DNA of 64,000 nucleotides from Acestrorhynchus altus. Lineage: Eukaryota > Chordata > Actinopteri > Characiformes > Acestrorhynchidae. Location of the stretch: positions 17,117,772 through 17,181,771 of the forward strand of contig CM067522.1 in assembly GCA_034509495.1 (NCBI GenBank), read 5' to 3'. A program made the translations under genes and the position numbers. Positions 33,990 to 45,195 of the stretch are shown here, one piece after another. How positions within the stretch are numbered: the stretch's first letter is position 1; the number at the start of each line of letters is the position of its first letter. Under the pieces are notes generated by a model, which ran no database searches, was not told the DNA's origin, and saw only the letters and a list, made by a program, of their open reading frames with translations.

Positions 33990-34659
33990 CAATATATTAA
34001 TTTGAGCAAATATTCAGTAATAATGCATTCAATTATCACTTATCATTTGTTCAGGGATGCCAAATCCTTTGCATTTGACTCTATATGCCTTGTCAGAAGG
34101 TTGGTTTTCCGTTTTTCCCCCATGTGATAATTGATTTCTTGCTGCAGTAGCCTATAGAAACATCGATCTGGCAGGGACATCCAGCACAGAAGATGAGGAA
34201 ATTGATGAACCTACACTGATTGCTGAAAGATAGGTCGGCAAATATTTAACAACCCTTAGAGGGTTGACTGAGCCGTCATTCAAAGGACCTGATGTGTGCC
34301 TGTGTGAGTGTATGTGTGTGCTGGCACGCCTGCAGAAAGGTAAAGGTTACAAGTGGGGGAAGGATGTCTGTAGGTGGTACCATATTACAGGCAGTGGAAA
34401 GGGGGTGGTGAGAAAGCTCAATATATTCTCCTTCCCTAAGCAAGTAGTGGAGATGTGGTGAAGATTGACTCTGGCAATCAGAAAGACTGTTCAGGTCTGG
34501 ATGTTCAATGAATAACAATATAGGATTATATCAGGTCTGCTGTTTAGCAGATGTTTCAGATGGAACGTCCCTTCAGGTGTTTGGTTGACAAACCAGGGGG
34601 GAAAGAAAAGAAAAAAAGAGAAGAACTTCAACCACTACAGGAGGCTAGGAAGCATTGTA
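33988..34659. other. Non-coding stretch, no clear feature
   Basis: No gene or repeat recognised. Overlapping frames at 34264-34518 occur on opposite strands and lack support. Confidence 0.4.
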
Positions 34660-35004
34660 GAACAACACTGTCTACAGCAGATGAATATGGACCTATTGGA
34701 TCTAGGTCTAATGCCAGGTGTAGGCTAGAGAGGTATAAGATATTGAGCTGTGAAGCAGTGGAACTGTTATCTGGAATGATGGAGCTTCATCCAATACTTT
34801 TGGGATCAGGTGGGGATTTGTCTTTTGTCACTGGATACAATCAAATCCTCACAACAGTGCTCAATAAATCTTGAAAACCTAGTAGAAAGCCTTCTCTGGA
34901 AAGTACAGACTCCAACAAAAGCAGGAAAACTCTTGTTCATACCCTTAATTCTCAAGAAACAGTGAATGAGCTGGTGTCCTAATATTTTTGTCTCAATAGT
35001 GTAT
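34660..35004 (-). mobile_element. Mariner-type MITE (reverse), 5' terminus kept
   Basis: Reverse copy: atgatggagcttcatccaat, acttttgggatcaggtgggg, atacaatcaaatcctcacaa, gagctggtgtcctaatattt and tttgtctcaatagtgtat. The last is the terminal repeat (complement of tacactat...gacaaaa). Contains about two thirds of the element. Confidence 0.82.
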
Positions 35005-35411
35005 CCGTGATCATTTCAGAAAACCAACATTTGAGCAGTTCTATTTTGCTTGCCAATGTAGTTCAATTTCAATACTAAATGCAGACCGAACAATTCATCA
35101 AAGATATGTAGAGGCAGCCATGTGTCTCATGGGTTTTGGAAGATAACAGCAGTATAATGCTGGAGAGAGGGGGAGCCTCAGTGGGCTGCCCACCAGGACC
35201 AGACTTCCAGAGGTATTTGATTGCAGAATTATCCTGGTATGCCTGCAGGTTACACTCCAGTGGGAGAAGGCTGTCTCTGTTTTGTGCCAAGAAACTGGTG
35301 GGTATTATTATGGTATCATGTTTAAAGAGATTTCAGAGCTTGCAAACATGTGAATACCCAGGCTCCTCCACTGTGCTGTGTGGTCTCTTCATTGTTCTTC
35401 TACATTCTTGA
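35005..35411. other. Non-coding stretch, no clear feature
   Basis: No repeat recognised. Frames on both strands (35075-35411) look like chance. Confidence 0.4.
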
Positions 35412-35431
35412 CCCCCCCCCCCCCCCCCCCC
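35412..35431. repeat. Poly-C tract
   Basis: Twenty consecutive C. Prone to sequencing and assembly length error, and able to form i-motif or, on the other strand, G-quadruplex structures. Confidence 0.97.
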
Positions 35432-35439
35432 AATTTTAA

Positions 35440-36260
35440 ATGAATAACAATATACTATTATATTGGATTTTGACTTGGCCATTCCAAAACATTAACTTTA
35501 TTCTCCTTCAAACATTCTTTGGTAGAATGACTTCTGTACTTGGGGTCGTTGTCTTGTGGCATGACCTACATTATCTTGAGATTCATCTTACAGACAGATA
35601 TCCAGATGTTTTAGAATTTGCTGGTATAATTTAGAATTCATTATTCCATCAATGATAGCAAGCCATCCAGAATCAGATTCCAGAAGGGATTTATATACTG
35701 GAATGCAGTGTTTTCCTTTCTCCAAACATAACACTTCTCTTTGAAACCCCAAAGATATGTTTATGTTCTCATCCATCCTCAAAGTTGCCTCTGAGTCCAT
35801 GTTCTTGTTGGAGAGTTGCGGCTTACTTCTTGCAATTCTGCCAGGCACACAATTGCTGTTCATTGTTCTCCTGAAGGTAGACTTGTGAACATTGACATTA
35901 GCCAATGTGAGAAAGGCCTTGAGTAGTTTAGAAAGTGGGATCCTACGTGATATCACAGATTTTACATGCCTTGGTGTGATCTTGGTTGGTGGAGTATTCT
36001 TGGGGAGGGTAATAATCTGATTGTATCGGTAGCTGACCCTTTAGAGATGGTTTTGTAACCTTTTCCTGCCTGATGAGCATCAACAACTCTACTTCTGAGC
36101 TCCTCAGAAATCTTCATTTGTGCCAGCACTTAGTGATACACTTCCACACTTCCGTGTGTTGTGTAGGTTAGACTTTGATAGATCCCTGTTCTTTAAATAA
36201 AACCGGAATCCCACTCACCTGATTGTCTCCCACTGAATGAAAACACCTGATTCTAATTTC
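35440..36260 (-). pseudogene. Tc1-like transposase pseudogene, longest in the window
   Basis: Minus-strand relic covering most of a Tc1 transposase gene. Reading 3' to 5' on the given strand, it shows the central catalytic region (minus-strand peptide SGWLAIIDGIMNSKLYQQIL), then the linker (LTLANVNVHKSTFRRTMNSN, a known Tc1-lineage motif), then the N-terminal helix-turn-helix region (atggttttgtaaccttttcc, gatgagcatcaacaactcta), and finally the 5' leader (gatccctgttctttaaataa). Frameshifts and indels break it into pieces. The longest frame is 122 codons (35588-35956). A 305-bp internally deleted relative lies at 18481. Confidence 0.88.
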
Positions 36261-36507
36261 ACCTTCAGAACTTTTGAAATGTATGTAGATATATAGAACT
36301 TTCTATGGGGTCTTCAAACTTTAATGCACAATTGATGTGAATGGTCTGTGAGCTTCCTTGGCTGCTAAACCTGTACCATAAAGGCGAGAAACAGTCAAAA
36401 TTAAATAGTTAATTGGTTATAGGTCCTGGTCTAGATAGGCAGCATCTGGTTCCACACCTTGACCTCAGTCTGCCAATTAGTGACCTGTGTTGTACAGTAT
36501 ACATATA

Positions 36508-36645
36508 TGCTAAACCAGTGTTGATCAGCTGTGGTCCTGGAAACCCCGTGGCTTTCACATTGTAGTGGATGCCCTGCTTTAGCACACCCAATGCAACACT
36601 GAATGACTTGATTAGTTGAATCAGGTGTGTTGGAAACAGTAAAAG
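36508..36645. mobile_element. Interspersed repeat, reverse relative of 19197
   Basis: Contains accagtgttgatcagctgtg and gattagttgaatcaggtgtg. The latter is the complement of the cacctgattcaactaatc block at 19280. Confidence 0.55.
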
Positions 36646-36946
36646 CACTTACATGTGCAGGTCAGGGGGTCATGCTGTCAGTGTTTAGTTTTAAGCTAAA
36701 GCAGGTTGTCTTATTGCCTACTTCGCACTAATGAAACACAGGTGAACTCAAGGTCCTTGATTAACTGGGAGATAGCGAGTAATGGTGTCAGGGTGGATCT
36801 AAGAAGGACCGAAGCCCTGGCATGAGATAACCATGGTGGAGCAGAGCCATAGAGAGCACAACCGCCAACATGATTTTTGCAACACTCGCATTGTATTAAC
36901 AAAACAGAGACTGTTATGTCTAACAGTACAAAGCCAATATGTCTGA

Positions 36947-37575
36947 ATTATCTTCACTCCAACCCCAGATCCACACTTTGCAGGTGCTTACATGCTGTTT
37001 TCTAGGCTGGATATCTCAGGATCAGAGTAACATACAGACATGATACACATATCAGAGTAAACTACAAGGCATGGCAGTCTCATCATTATGTGATGAATTA
37101 TCAGTGAGCAATCCAGCTCAAATTTGCTTGTTTCCAACTGCATTAAATCCCAGCTTAAGTGCCAAAGGAGCTTCCAGTGCATATTTACTGCTCTGTCCAC
37201 ATGTACATACTCCACCTGCATGCAGACTCTGACTGACCAGCAGAAGGCACCAGTTGATGACACCACTAATCCAAATTTCTGAGAAGGGAAAATACTGATA
37301 CATACATAAACATAATAAAGGATATATAAAGGTTGCTTTTTACTTTATTCTGGACCACTGACAAGTATTCTGAAGATCATATTATTATAAATTAATCTAA
37401 ATTCTTACATTTTCAGTTCAGTTATATTGAATGAAATCAAATTTGAGTAGCCTAGGATCTCCTGAAAATAACTTTTATATGTATCTGTCTCCTATAAATA
37501 AATACTTTTTAGATTTTTTGGTGAATAAAAGTACTATGAAATCATCCTGTAAATTTGGCCTAGGGTTCATATTAA
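36947..37575 (+). mobile_element. TTAA-flanked MITE family, copy I
   Basis: The left terminus is eroded (aaccccagatccacactttg). The body runs through ggatatctcaggatcagagt, atgtgatgaattatcagtga, ctgctctgtccacatgtaca, aacataataaaggatatata and ggtgaataaaagtactatga. It ends ggcctagggttcata with TTAA at 37572-37575. The G+C block after ctgaccagcagaagg is partly deleted. Confidence 0.83.
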
Positions 37576-38267
37576 TTCTGGAGCACTGTTTGTTTTTGGG
37601 GTTGGACACCAGCTTCAATAGTTCAATAGTAGCATCTCAGCTGATTTTATCACAGTGTTAGCACCGATTCATTGTGCTCCATTATGACTTTTGCTTTTGC
37701 TGCTGTCCCTTCATTGTGCATTCTAAAGCATGAGCAAATGCATACGTGCATAAATGACTGCCTTTATTATTACAATTGAAAGAGCATTAGAGAAAGGTTT
37801 CCATGGAAATTTGTGAATGGGGCATGTAATGATAGGGTGCAGTGAACTCAGAAAAGAAAAACTGACCAAATGCAGCTTATTGCACTGTAATGAATGGCAA
37901 TTAGGTAGTTTAAACAAGTGTGGTGGCACTCTTTCTGATTCATTTAGTAGCTGAAGCAATGATGGAAGAGCATTTTCACAAAAGCTCACACTCAGTGGGA
38001 GTCATTTCCCCATTTAATGTAGTCAGTTATGAAGAACTGACAGTATAAAGAATGTTTCAAATGTGAAATTGTTTCTAAATGCAGATGTTTCTAATGTTTC
38101 TAAAAGATAGCTGTAGCTATCTTTTAGTTTAGCCCTGTTCAATTGAACTATATTAGCCTATCCATGACCATAGTAAGTTAACCATTCCACTTGCTGCATT
38201 CCATTCCACTTGGCCTCTTGAAGCATCACATACAACTTGGCTTGACCTGCTATCCCTCAATATACAT
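37576..38267. other. Non-coding stretch, possibly conserved
   Basis: 37690-37950 is complex and repeat-free, with homeodomain-like cores (gcacataaatgactgccttt, gcaattaggtagtttaaac). No gene. Confidence 0.35.
38100..38127. repeat. Perfect 13-bp inverted repeat (hairpin)
   Basis: Arms CTAAAAGATAGCT and AGCTATCTTTTAG separated by GT. No U-rich run or gene follows, so this is not called a terminator. Confidence 0.9.
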
Positions 38268-38400
38268 GGGATTCAGATTCTTTTCTGTCTTAGTACCAAA
38301 GTGGTGGAACAAGCTTCCCCTGGGGGTCTGAACAGCTTTGTCAATTGCTGTCTTCAAACACAGACTGAAGACCATCTCTTTCAAGAGCATTTAACTCATT
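38268..38400 (+). pseudogene. LINE ORF2 C-terminal relic (L2/Rex-like)
   Basis: The conceptual frame reads VPKWWNKLPLGV, stop, TALSIAVFKHRLKT. It matches the conserved end of reverse-transcriptase ORFs in L2-type fish LINEs (usual form VPxxWNxLP..VR.A.S...FK..LKT). It contains a nonsense codon. The reverse transcriptase domain itself is absent. Confidence 0.72.
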
Positions 38401-39374
38401 AAAGGCTTATAATTATATTTGTCTTATGGGATTAAGTGCATGTGTGACATTTGTATTTGACAGCATCTCACCTTGCAATGACTCATGGATAAACTTTACT
38501 GTGAACTTCCTGAGGAGTGATTTACTCTACTCTCTATGCAGTTTCCTTTTGCTCACTATGCTTCGAAATCTTACTCAAATTATCCAAGTTCCCTGTGTCG
38601 TCCACTTCACAGGGAATTATTGGGTGATTGGAATTCACCCCAGGTGAAATTGGATCTTCTGTGTGAAGCTTTTCTGTCTATATATATATAAAAGAAACTC
38701 AAGACTTCCTTTGGAATGAGCTGGATTTTTCCCCAACCTTTTTAACCTTTGGAACATGGATTAGATCAGTTAGAAGGTCACCATGCCTAACAATATGAAT
38801 CAGCTAGGGTAGTATAAAGCACCGAAGTTGTGGAAAAATTGGAACTGTGTTCTCTGGTGTTATGGAAGTCCATGCACTTGCATTAGGAGGAGTAATAGTT
38901 GTGTTTGTGATGCAGAATTCATCATCCAATATAAATCCCAATATAAGTAACCAATAAAAAGTAGAGACAGATACTGAATCAGTCAACAAACTTCAAACTA
39001 TGTACATGAAAGGAAAGAATAACCTAAAGAAGATGTTTGCAAATATATTATGTTAGTGCTGGATCAGCCTTATGGCTCAATAGCTAAGACAGAGACAGCA
39101 GAAGTAACAGTCTAAGTCCAACAGAGACAGCTTCTAATGGCCTTTTGAACTGATGTCAGGTTTCTCAAACTTCTCGACATCCAGACGGCTCCTCTAGTAG
39201 TCGCAGGCTATTGTCTGTAAGTTGACACTAATGCAGTGAGCATAACTGTGAGGGTCAGGAGGATAATTGCCCTTAAAAGCCAAAAAGTGACATGTATATG
39301 TAGGCACAATATCCCTGACCTAAGCTTGTGCACAGCTAAGTCAATACTGTGGACTGCGGTCCACCAACTTGATT
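38401..39374. other. Non-coding stretch
   Basis: No gene supported. A short TA run lies at about 38680-38690. Confidence 0.4.
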
Positions 39375-39440
39375 GACAAGATGGGTCAAGGTGAGGATGG
39401 TGACTTGAGCCCCTTTCAGAGAAACAGAAGAAAGAATAAA
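39375..39440 (+). pseudogene. Possible Tc1-like transposase N-terminal scrap
   Basis: ATG at about 39379 reads MGQGEDGDLSPFQRNRRK, resembling the DLSPFQRG opening of one Tc1 lineage. It dies within about 22 codons. Confidence 0.35.
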
Positions 39441-39889
39441 GGTTAAGCTAAGTTGAGACTGTCACAGAGACCTACTTATGGTACTTGTGTGGCTCCACAC
39501 CAGAAACTAGGGACTTTTTCTAGTTTGAATCTTAAATGGGGTCCTTTGCCCTTTCTTGACCACTGCTGATAGACTCTTAGGCTACAGTCACAAAGCCTTT
39601 CTTGTTAATGGGACCAGTGTGCTGACAGATGGACAGCAGAGCATTGCAATATGCAAAATTTACATTCCGTTGCCAGTTGAAAATGTTTGCCAGAGATTTG
39701 ACAGAAAGAATTCTGATCTAGCCTTACATCAGTTAGGGGGCAGTGGGGAACCTTCAGAGCTTTCTGTGGCTTCTGAAAAGGAGATTTTGGATTGTGGACA
39801 GATCCCTATAGGCAAGTCAGTTCACTTCTTAAACAGATGCCATGTTTAAGCATTATGAGAACATACTGCTACCTGGGCTCTACAACCCT
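39441..39889. other. Non-coding stretch with an unsupported ORF
   Basis: A plus-strand frame of 97 codons (39556-39849) opens after an acceptor-like site (cactgctgatag) and reads DRLLGYSHKAFLVNGTSVLT. No donor or family could be found. Confidence 0.3.
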
Positions 39890-40036
39890 TATGGCTGAAT
39901 GCAATCAAATCCTCACAGCAATGTTTTATAATCCAGTAGAAAGTCTTCCATTTAGAGGCAGTTACTGAAACAGAGGTGGTAAAATGTCTTTTCATTCCCT
40001 AGTTTTGGAAGAAACATTTTTTGGCCATGCAGTATA
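39890..40036 (-). mobile_element. Mariner-type MITE (reverse), fragment
   Basis: tgaatgcaatcaaatcctca, cagcaatgttttataatcca and gtagaaagtcttccatttag correspond to the 5' third of the family, ending at a worn terminus (tggccatgcagtatat). Confidence 0.75.
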
Positions 40037-40839
40037 TCTCAAAGTATATGCTATTTAAAAGAAAGGATAATCTAAAGAAAATTAAACATGATTTTTCAAT
40101 TAGTTTTGGCTACTTTTGAACATATTTCCAAATTAACCCTCTTCTGCCCAAGCTAACTGGTTGTTTTTATGTTGAGCATAAACTCCCATTTATATTTCAA
40201 ACAGTGACTAGCATAAAAGGCATCTTTAGCTGACTTACTAGAATCTCTTGGAAATTGCCATTATAGTAATGGTATTTCCGTTGTTTTTAGACCATTTTTC
40301 AATTAAACGGAAGGACTATATTTGATAGCTTTGGTTCACCACTGTTAATAAGATACAAATGGAGAAGCTCTGAGGTGAGGGTTCAGTCAGTCATGGGTAT
40401 GTTGAGTAGAATAAGGGGAAACTTTTCAGCAGACATACTTTTAAAACCCATCTTTTGGGTGGTTTATTCCAGACCCACAACATGTTGCTGGTTGTTGAGC
40501 CTATTCCAGGATTTTGTTTCTGCTATAAGTCAAGGGAATTGTTAATGTAATTGATTGGCCAATTTAATCCAAATGACCAAGGATTACAAAGTCTAGGACT
40601 GGAAACAAATTTCAAGGTCCACATTTGAAGACCTATGAGGTCTAGAGGGTTGACAAGCCAGTAATGGTGGTCAAACAGTAGAGTCAAACATATGCTGAGC
40701 GAAACTATTCAAGCTCAAATGAAAACACCCTATGCTGGTCAAGGCCAGGTTGACCAACCTCAGCCAAGTTAGTAAAATACCTTAAATATTTTGTATGTAT
40801 TTATGGCCACATTAGACAATCTCTGTGGTTGGTAATATT
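40037..40839. other. Non-coding stretch
   Basis: No repeat family or splice-supported frame recognised. Confidence 0.4.
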
Positions 40840-41400
40840 GTCCACATTTGAGATCTTCTTCAATGAGATGTCTCCCCTGTCGAGACACTCCTACTTGGCT
40901 TGCAAACTACAGAGGGAGAGAGCTCTGAGTTGAGTTTGTGTGACACATAACGGCTATGTAAAGCTAGTGAATACACACCGCCCAGCTGTCCGCTTGCTCC
41001 CTGCTGGGCGCTGGCACAAACAAAACTCATTTGGCTCCAGCTCCCCTGAATCAAGCACAGTGTCCATGGAGAGAGGGCTTCATCTTTCCACAGTCAAGTG
41101 CATTTGGCAGCCAATTACTGGCAAATGGAGAGGAGGGGGACAACACCTTGCACAGTGTATTTTGCTCTGCCTCTACCTTTCTGTTGACATAAGCTAGAGG
41201 AGGGTCAAACTCTCGACAAGAACAGGTAGTGCCTCCGGCTCCTTGGGGCTCAATTAAATCCCTGTTTTTACGATCGATTGGAAAGTTTCTGGCTCTGCGG
41301 AAACTGGGCCTTTTGCTCGTCTCTTTAGTGTGAGATGCTTGTGGCCTGTTCGAGACCTCTTTCTCTCTCTGAGAAATCAAGGCACTCTGCCACTAGATCC
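40840..41400. other. Candidate conserved non-coding element
   Basis: Dense, repeat-free and richer in GC than its flanks (aatacacaccgcccagctgt, ctgctgggcgctggcacaaa, ttacgatcgattggaaagtt). Frames on both strands overlap without splice support. This is the largest block of this kind in the window. Confidence 0.35.
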
Positions 41401-41877
41401 ATTGCCAACCAAGAAAAACTAGGGTGCCAGCTCTTTTTTTATCCTTTAGAATCAATCCGTTGATGTTATTCAACTTGTTATGTAGCTAAAACAAGCAGAC
41501 CTCTGAAATTCCATAGAGCCATACAGCCGTTGGACTGTGGTTAAGTATTCTGACATCATGCTCACATTGAGACATTTGTAAGGTGGAGATGAATGAGGAA
41601 ACTCCGTTCTTAACCCTTAGAAGAGCATGAATATTAATGTTCTTTTTCTATTTGTATGTAATTAAGGAATGAATTAAATAGCTAGTTTGACACTGAATTG
41701 CATACATTTTAGTGGAACGTCTTTTAGTGCTATATAGAACCACATTTAAAGAGCAACACCAGTCTACCTTTTATAGTCTATGATTGAAGTGTATGACAAG
41801 AAATACCACTGGTGGTGAAGGCAGCTAGAAACACTAGTAACTAGCAAAGGTATCAGAATAACATTAGTTCTGTTAAC
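41401..41877. other. Non-coding stretch
   Basis: ttaacccttagaagagcatg at about 41610 looks like a bare 5' terminus of the TTAA MITE family without its body. Nothing else recognised. Confidence 0.35.
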
Positions 41878-42163
41878 ATGCCAGCGATGCAGTAGTGATT
41901 TTAGAGGAGGACCATAGCTGAGGCACTAACACTGCAGTAGTGATTTTGGAGGACTGTAGCTGATGTGCTAACTCTGCAGTAGTGATTTTGGAGGAGGACT
42001 TTAGCTGATGTGCTAACTCTGCAGTAGTGATTTTGGAGGAGGACTGTAGCTGACGTGCTAACGCTGCTATAGCGAATTTGGAGGACCATAGCTGATAAGC
42101 TAACGCTGCAGTAGTGATTTTGGAGGAGGACTGTAGCTGACATGCTAACGCTGCAATAGTGAT
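41878..42163. repeat. Minisatellite, 45-bp unit, about 6.5 copies
   Basis: Unit: tgctaactctgcagtagtga, ttttggaggaggactgtagc, tgacg. Some units lack one GGA triplet (42 bp), so all lengths are multiples of three. This leaves an artificial minus-strand frame (41873-42199) with a 15-residue repeat of the type SSKITTAELAHQLQS. Confidence 0.92.
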
Positions 42164-42886
42164 ATAACTTGATTCCACCATGAAAATGAATTGATTCAAC
42201 AGTGAATAAATGGTGAAATACTATCTGGTTTGTTGGGACTTTCCTTGAGAACAAATTGAAGAAAATTCTTAGAAAGAATTGCTGAATGAGGCCCATCATT
42301 TTTTAATGACACTGCTCAAATCCCAACTTTTTAGGAATGTATGAGACTATGTAACATCACACTTGGTTTACAGTAAAAACAGAACCAGTATAAATGCATG
42401 ACACAGCAGTTAGACTCCCTCAGACAGTTATCACCTCATGCTTCAGACCCTTGAACTTCACAATGAATGTGAATTCAATTTACATGCCATATTCTTGCCT
42501 GGGCCCAGCCCCTGTCTTAAGTGACCATTCAAGCACTGCAATTCTTTTTCACTTTGTTAAAATGACCAAGAGACCATATGCGCTGCCTGGAACCGCTGCC
42601 GTACAACAGTGTCCTCGTGTTCTTGGCTGTGTTGCCCCTGTGTTTGGTGTCTGTTCTGCTTCATTCAGTAAGAGCCCGTTTTACAATCTACCAGTCAGTC
42701 CAGTTCACAGCTATGCTAATGGCCAGACGCTGGCTGGGTCTTGCAGTGAGTCTGAACGGCCGTCCAAATAGGATTTAGCGTGACATGGATTCCTGCCCTT
42801 TTCCCAACAACAAAAGGAGCCAAAGCTCCTGTGCTTTCTTTTGGCAACCCCAAATGGTGAGGTCATTTTCCAAGTAGGCTCCAAAT

Positions 42887-42887
<1 letters not shown>
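42164..42887. other. Non-coding stretch with two overlapping small ORFs
   Basis: Frames at 42394-42771 and 42578-42778 (+) overlap in different phases. The second begins with a hydrophobic run (NSVLVFLAVLPLCLVSVLLH). No start context, splice or family evidence. Sequence after 42540 is GC-richer and might be conserved. Confidence 0.3.

Positions 42888-42935
<48 letters not shown>
42888..42935. repeat. (CT)n microsatellite
   Basis: About 23 CT units. Confidence 0.97.
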
Positions 42936-42940
<5 letters not shown>

Positions 42941-43103
42941 GTTTGCCACCTGAACATTAGAGGTATACCTGTACCTATATCTGATGGTTCTTCATGACTG
43001 GACAAAAGGAATGCAGTGTTGGTTACAGAGCAAATTTACTTTAATTTGCTCAGTTAAAAGAATGACCACCAGTGTTCATGAACTGATTTCCACTCATATG
43101 CCA

Positions 43104-43285
43104 TAAAGACAAATGTACTGGGACACCTAGTCATTCATTCCTAAATGGTATTAAAAAGATAAAGACAAATTTTGGAGTAACTGTCTCTACTGTCCAGGGA
43201 AGACTTCCTACTAGATTTTGGGGTAATGCAACAAAAGCATTAGTGAGGTCAGGATGTTGAATGATCACCACTCTACCTCATCCAT
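43104..43285 (+). mobile_element. Mariner-type MITE, 5' half
   Basis: acaaatgtactgggacacct, ggagtaactgtctctactgt, ctactagattttggggtaat and gaggtcaggatgttgaatga. It stops after cacctcatcc. Confidence 0.82.
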
Positions 43286-43484
43286 GTGGACCGTTTGTGT
43301 TCTGTCAACCAGTCAAATAAAGTCAATAGAAGCAGAACTTGTTTTTTTCCACAAAGCCATCCATAAACCAAAAATCATGAGGTGGTAAATCGGCTTATAA
43401 AACCAATTCTGAGGTCTTTATTGCCCCAACCATAGTCACATACATACTAAATCATTAAACAAAATAGAAGAAACCTGTGAATCA

Positions 43485-43950
43485 ATGAATTCCACCATGG
43501 TCAGTGCAAAGATCAATGGTTTGTTGTCACGTTTGGTGTGTGGTGCAATTTCATACAATGCCAGATCACCTTTGGTCTTCATTACAGGCAATTTCAAAGC
43601 ACAGTGTTACATCAATGAAGTCCTGCAACCAGTGGTCCTACCTTTTCTGACTGTACACTCCAAAAGGTTGTCATCTCAAGAGTTCTCCTTGAAAAACAGA
43701 TACTATTCAATGGCCAGTCACATTGCCAGGCCTATCCCTGATTCAAAATGTATGGGATGATATTGGCCATCACCACTCCAGCCCTTCAGCAAAATCTGCA
43801 CTGACAATATTGAAGCAGCATGGAATGCATTATTGCAGAACACCATTAGAAATCTCTACAGCTCCATACCGAAATATCTGGTATGTTGCGTTACAACTGA
43901 TGCCACACTGAGAGACATGACTTCTGTATGTGTAATTCAATAAAAATTGC
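43485..43950 (+). pseudogene. Tc1-like transposase relic, C-terminal catalytic half
   Basis: The plus-strand frame begins with MVSAKINGLL and continues into a VVWCAISYN-like strand. It later reads ARPIPDSKCMGDD, a decayed SPDLNPIEHVWD motif that carries the final catalytic acid in Tc1 proteins. Frameshifts separate these parts. A sister copy that also contains MVSAKINGLLS is on the minus strand at 48298-48980. Confidence 0.75.
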
Positions 43951-44688
43951 CCACCGCAATTTTTTAAGATATAATGTTCCTGTTAACCTTTAACTTTCTT
44001 TCCAATAGCAAATATTTGTGCAAAAGTATGAAGCAATTTGAAAAGAATTAATTCTCATTTGAAACAAGAGGAGACATACAGATCTTAAGGTTTTTCTGGT
44101 ACCATTTCTATTTTTATTTTATTCTATTTTAGTCTTATTTTAAAAAGTGAGCTCTCATTTTACACAGATTCACAGTATTATTAATGATGTGGAACTGACT
44201 CCTCACAGTCTTCTAAAGCTACCGAGATTACACACAGTCCAGCCAGCACAGGTGATACACATTCACTGGGTCAAAAGAGCAACAATATGTTCTTAGATTT
44301 AAAGTTTCACAGGCATTTACTGCTGCTCTCAGAATAATCTTTTACCCTGGTTGGTCAATGGGCACACATTAATTCACCATCTCTAAACAGTGATGCTGTC
44401 AGGCTATCCTAATAATTGGAATTGACTGTCCAAGCCACTAGAGAGTTTAAAATCTTGAGAAGAGAGAAGTTTTTATGGTCTGATAAAGCTTCAAGTGTCC
44501 TATTTAATGACTTGCCTTAAGGAACTACTCAGTAGTCCCCACTGGGGTGGATTATCAATGTCAAAAAGTACTGTTATACAGCCCTAATTTTCTCATTTTG
44601 ATTTGTACCCAACCTTGCATGGAGGAGCAGAGAAAAGAAGGGAAAAGAATCCATCCAATCTTTGGAATGTTTTCAAGACAATTGCCTA
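43951..44688. other. Non-coding stretch, no clear feature
   Basis: No repeat family recognised. Confidence 0.4.
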
Positions 44689-45195
44689 GGGGCTCCTAAG
44701 TGGCATAGCAGTCAAAGAGTTGGCCCTATCATCGGAAGATTGCTAGTTGCCATCTTTGGCTAGGAGCGCAACTGGCCTTTTTGTGGGTGTGGGTAGGATG
44801 ACCTTCCCTCTCAACCCAACACTCAACACAATGATAGCCAAGGCAGGCATCTGTTAGCTAATGTAACAGAACTGACAGTGTTCTCCTCCAAAGGTGTTGA
44901 GCTGTCTGATGGTATTGCACAGGGTTGTCACCTGACTACACAGAGGCCCAGGGCTCAGCCCATGAGGGGTGGTGTGTTTGTGGACGTTCGTTTTGGTTGT
45001 TCAACCAAACTGAGCTGGTCAGCATCTTGGATTATGTGGCATGGGGTTTTGGGGTTGGATGGTTGGCTCACTAAAAAAATTCTAGAGAAGCAAATGCTAG
45101 CCCTCAACCTGCCATCACTGATAGCATTGTATGATGGAGGAGTCCTAACTACTCTTTGGGAAATGGCTTTGACTAAAACTGGGATAAATTACAAG
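44689..45195 (+). mobile_element. tRNA-derived SINE (family 2) with an internal insertion
   Basis: Head: ggggctcctaagtggcatag, cagtcaaagagttggcccta (A-box region), then a decayed B box (tgctagttgccatc). The body gccaaggcaggcatctgtta matches 24740, and the tail gatggaggagtcctaactac matches as well. Between them about 200 bp (44890-45100) carry the cccagggctcagcccatgag block. Confidence 0.7.

Noticed and set aside
38100..38127. Rho-independent terminator
   Set aside because: Perfect hairpin but no T-run or upstream gene, and the genome is eukaryotic.
39556..39849. Exon after cactgctgatag acceptor
   Set aside because: No donor, no homologue recalled, and it lies among Tc1 and mariner debris.
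41873..42299. Minus-strand repeat proteins
   Set aside because: Two different frames over the same minisatellite are open, so openness alone is not evidence.
42394..42778. Two overlapping small ORFs as secreted protein
   Set aside because: Frames compete with each other and have no start or splice support.
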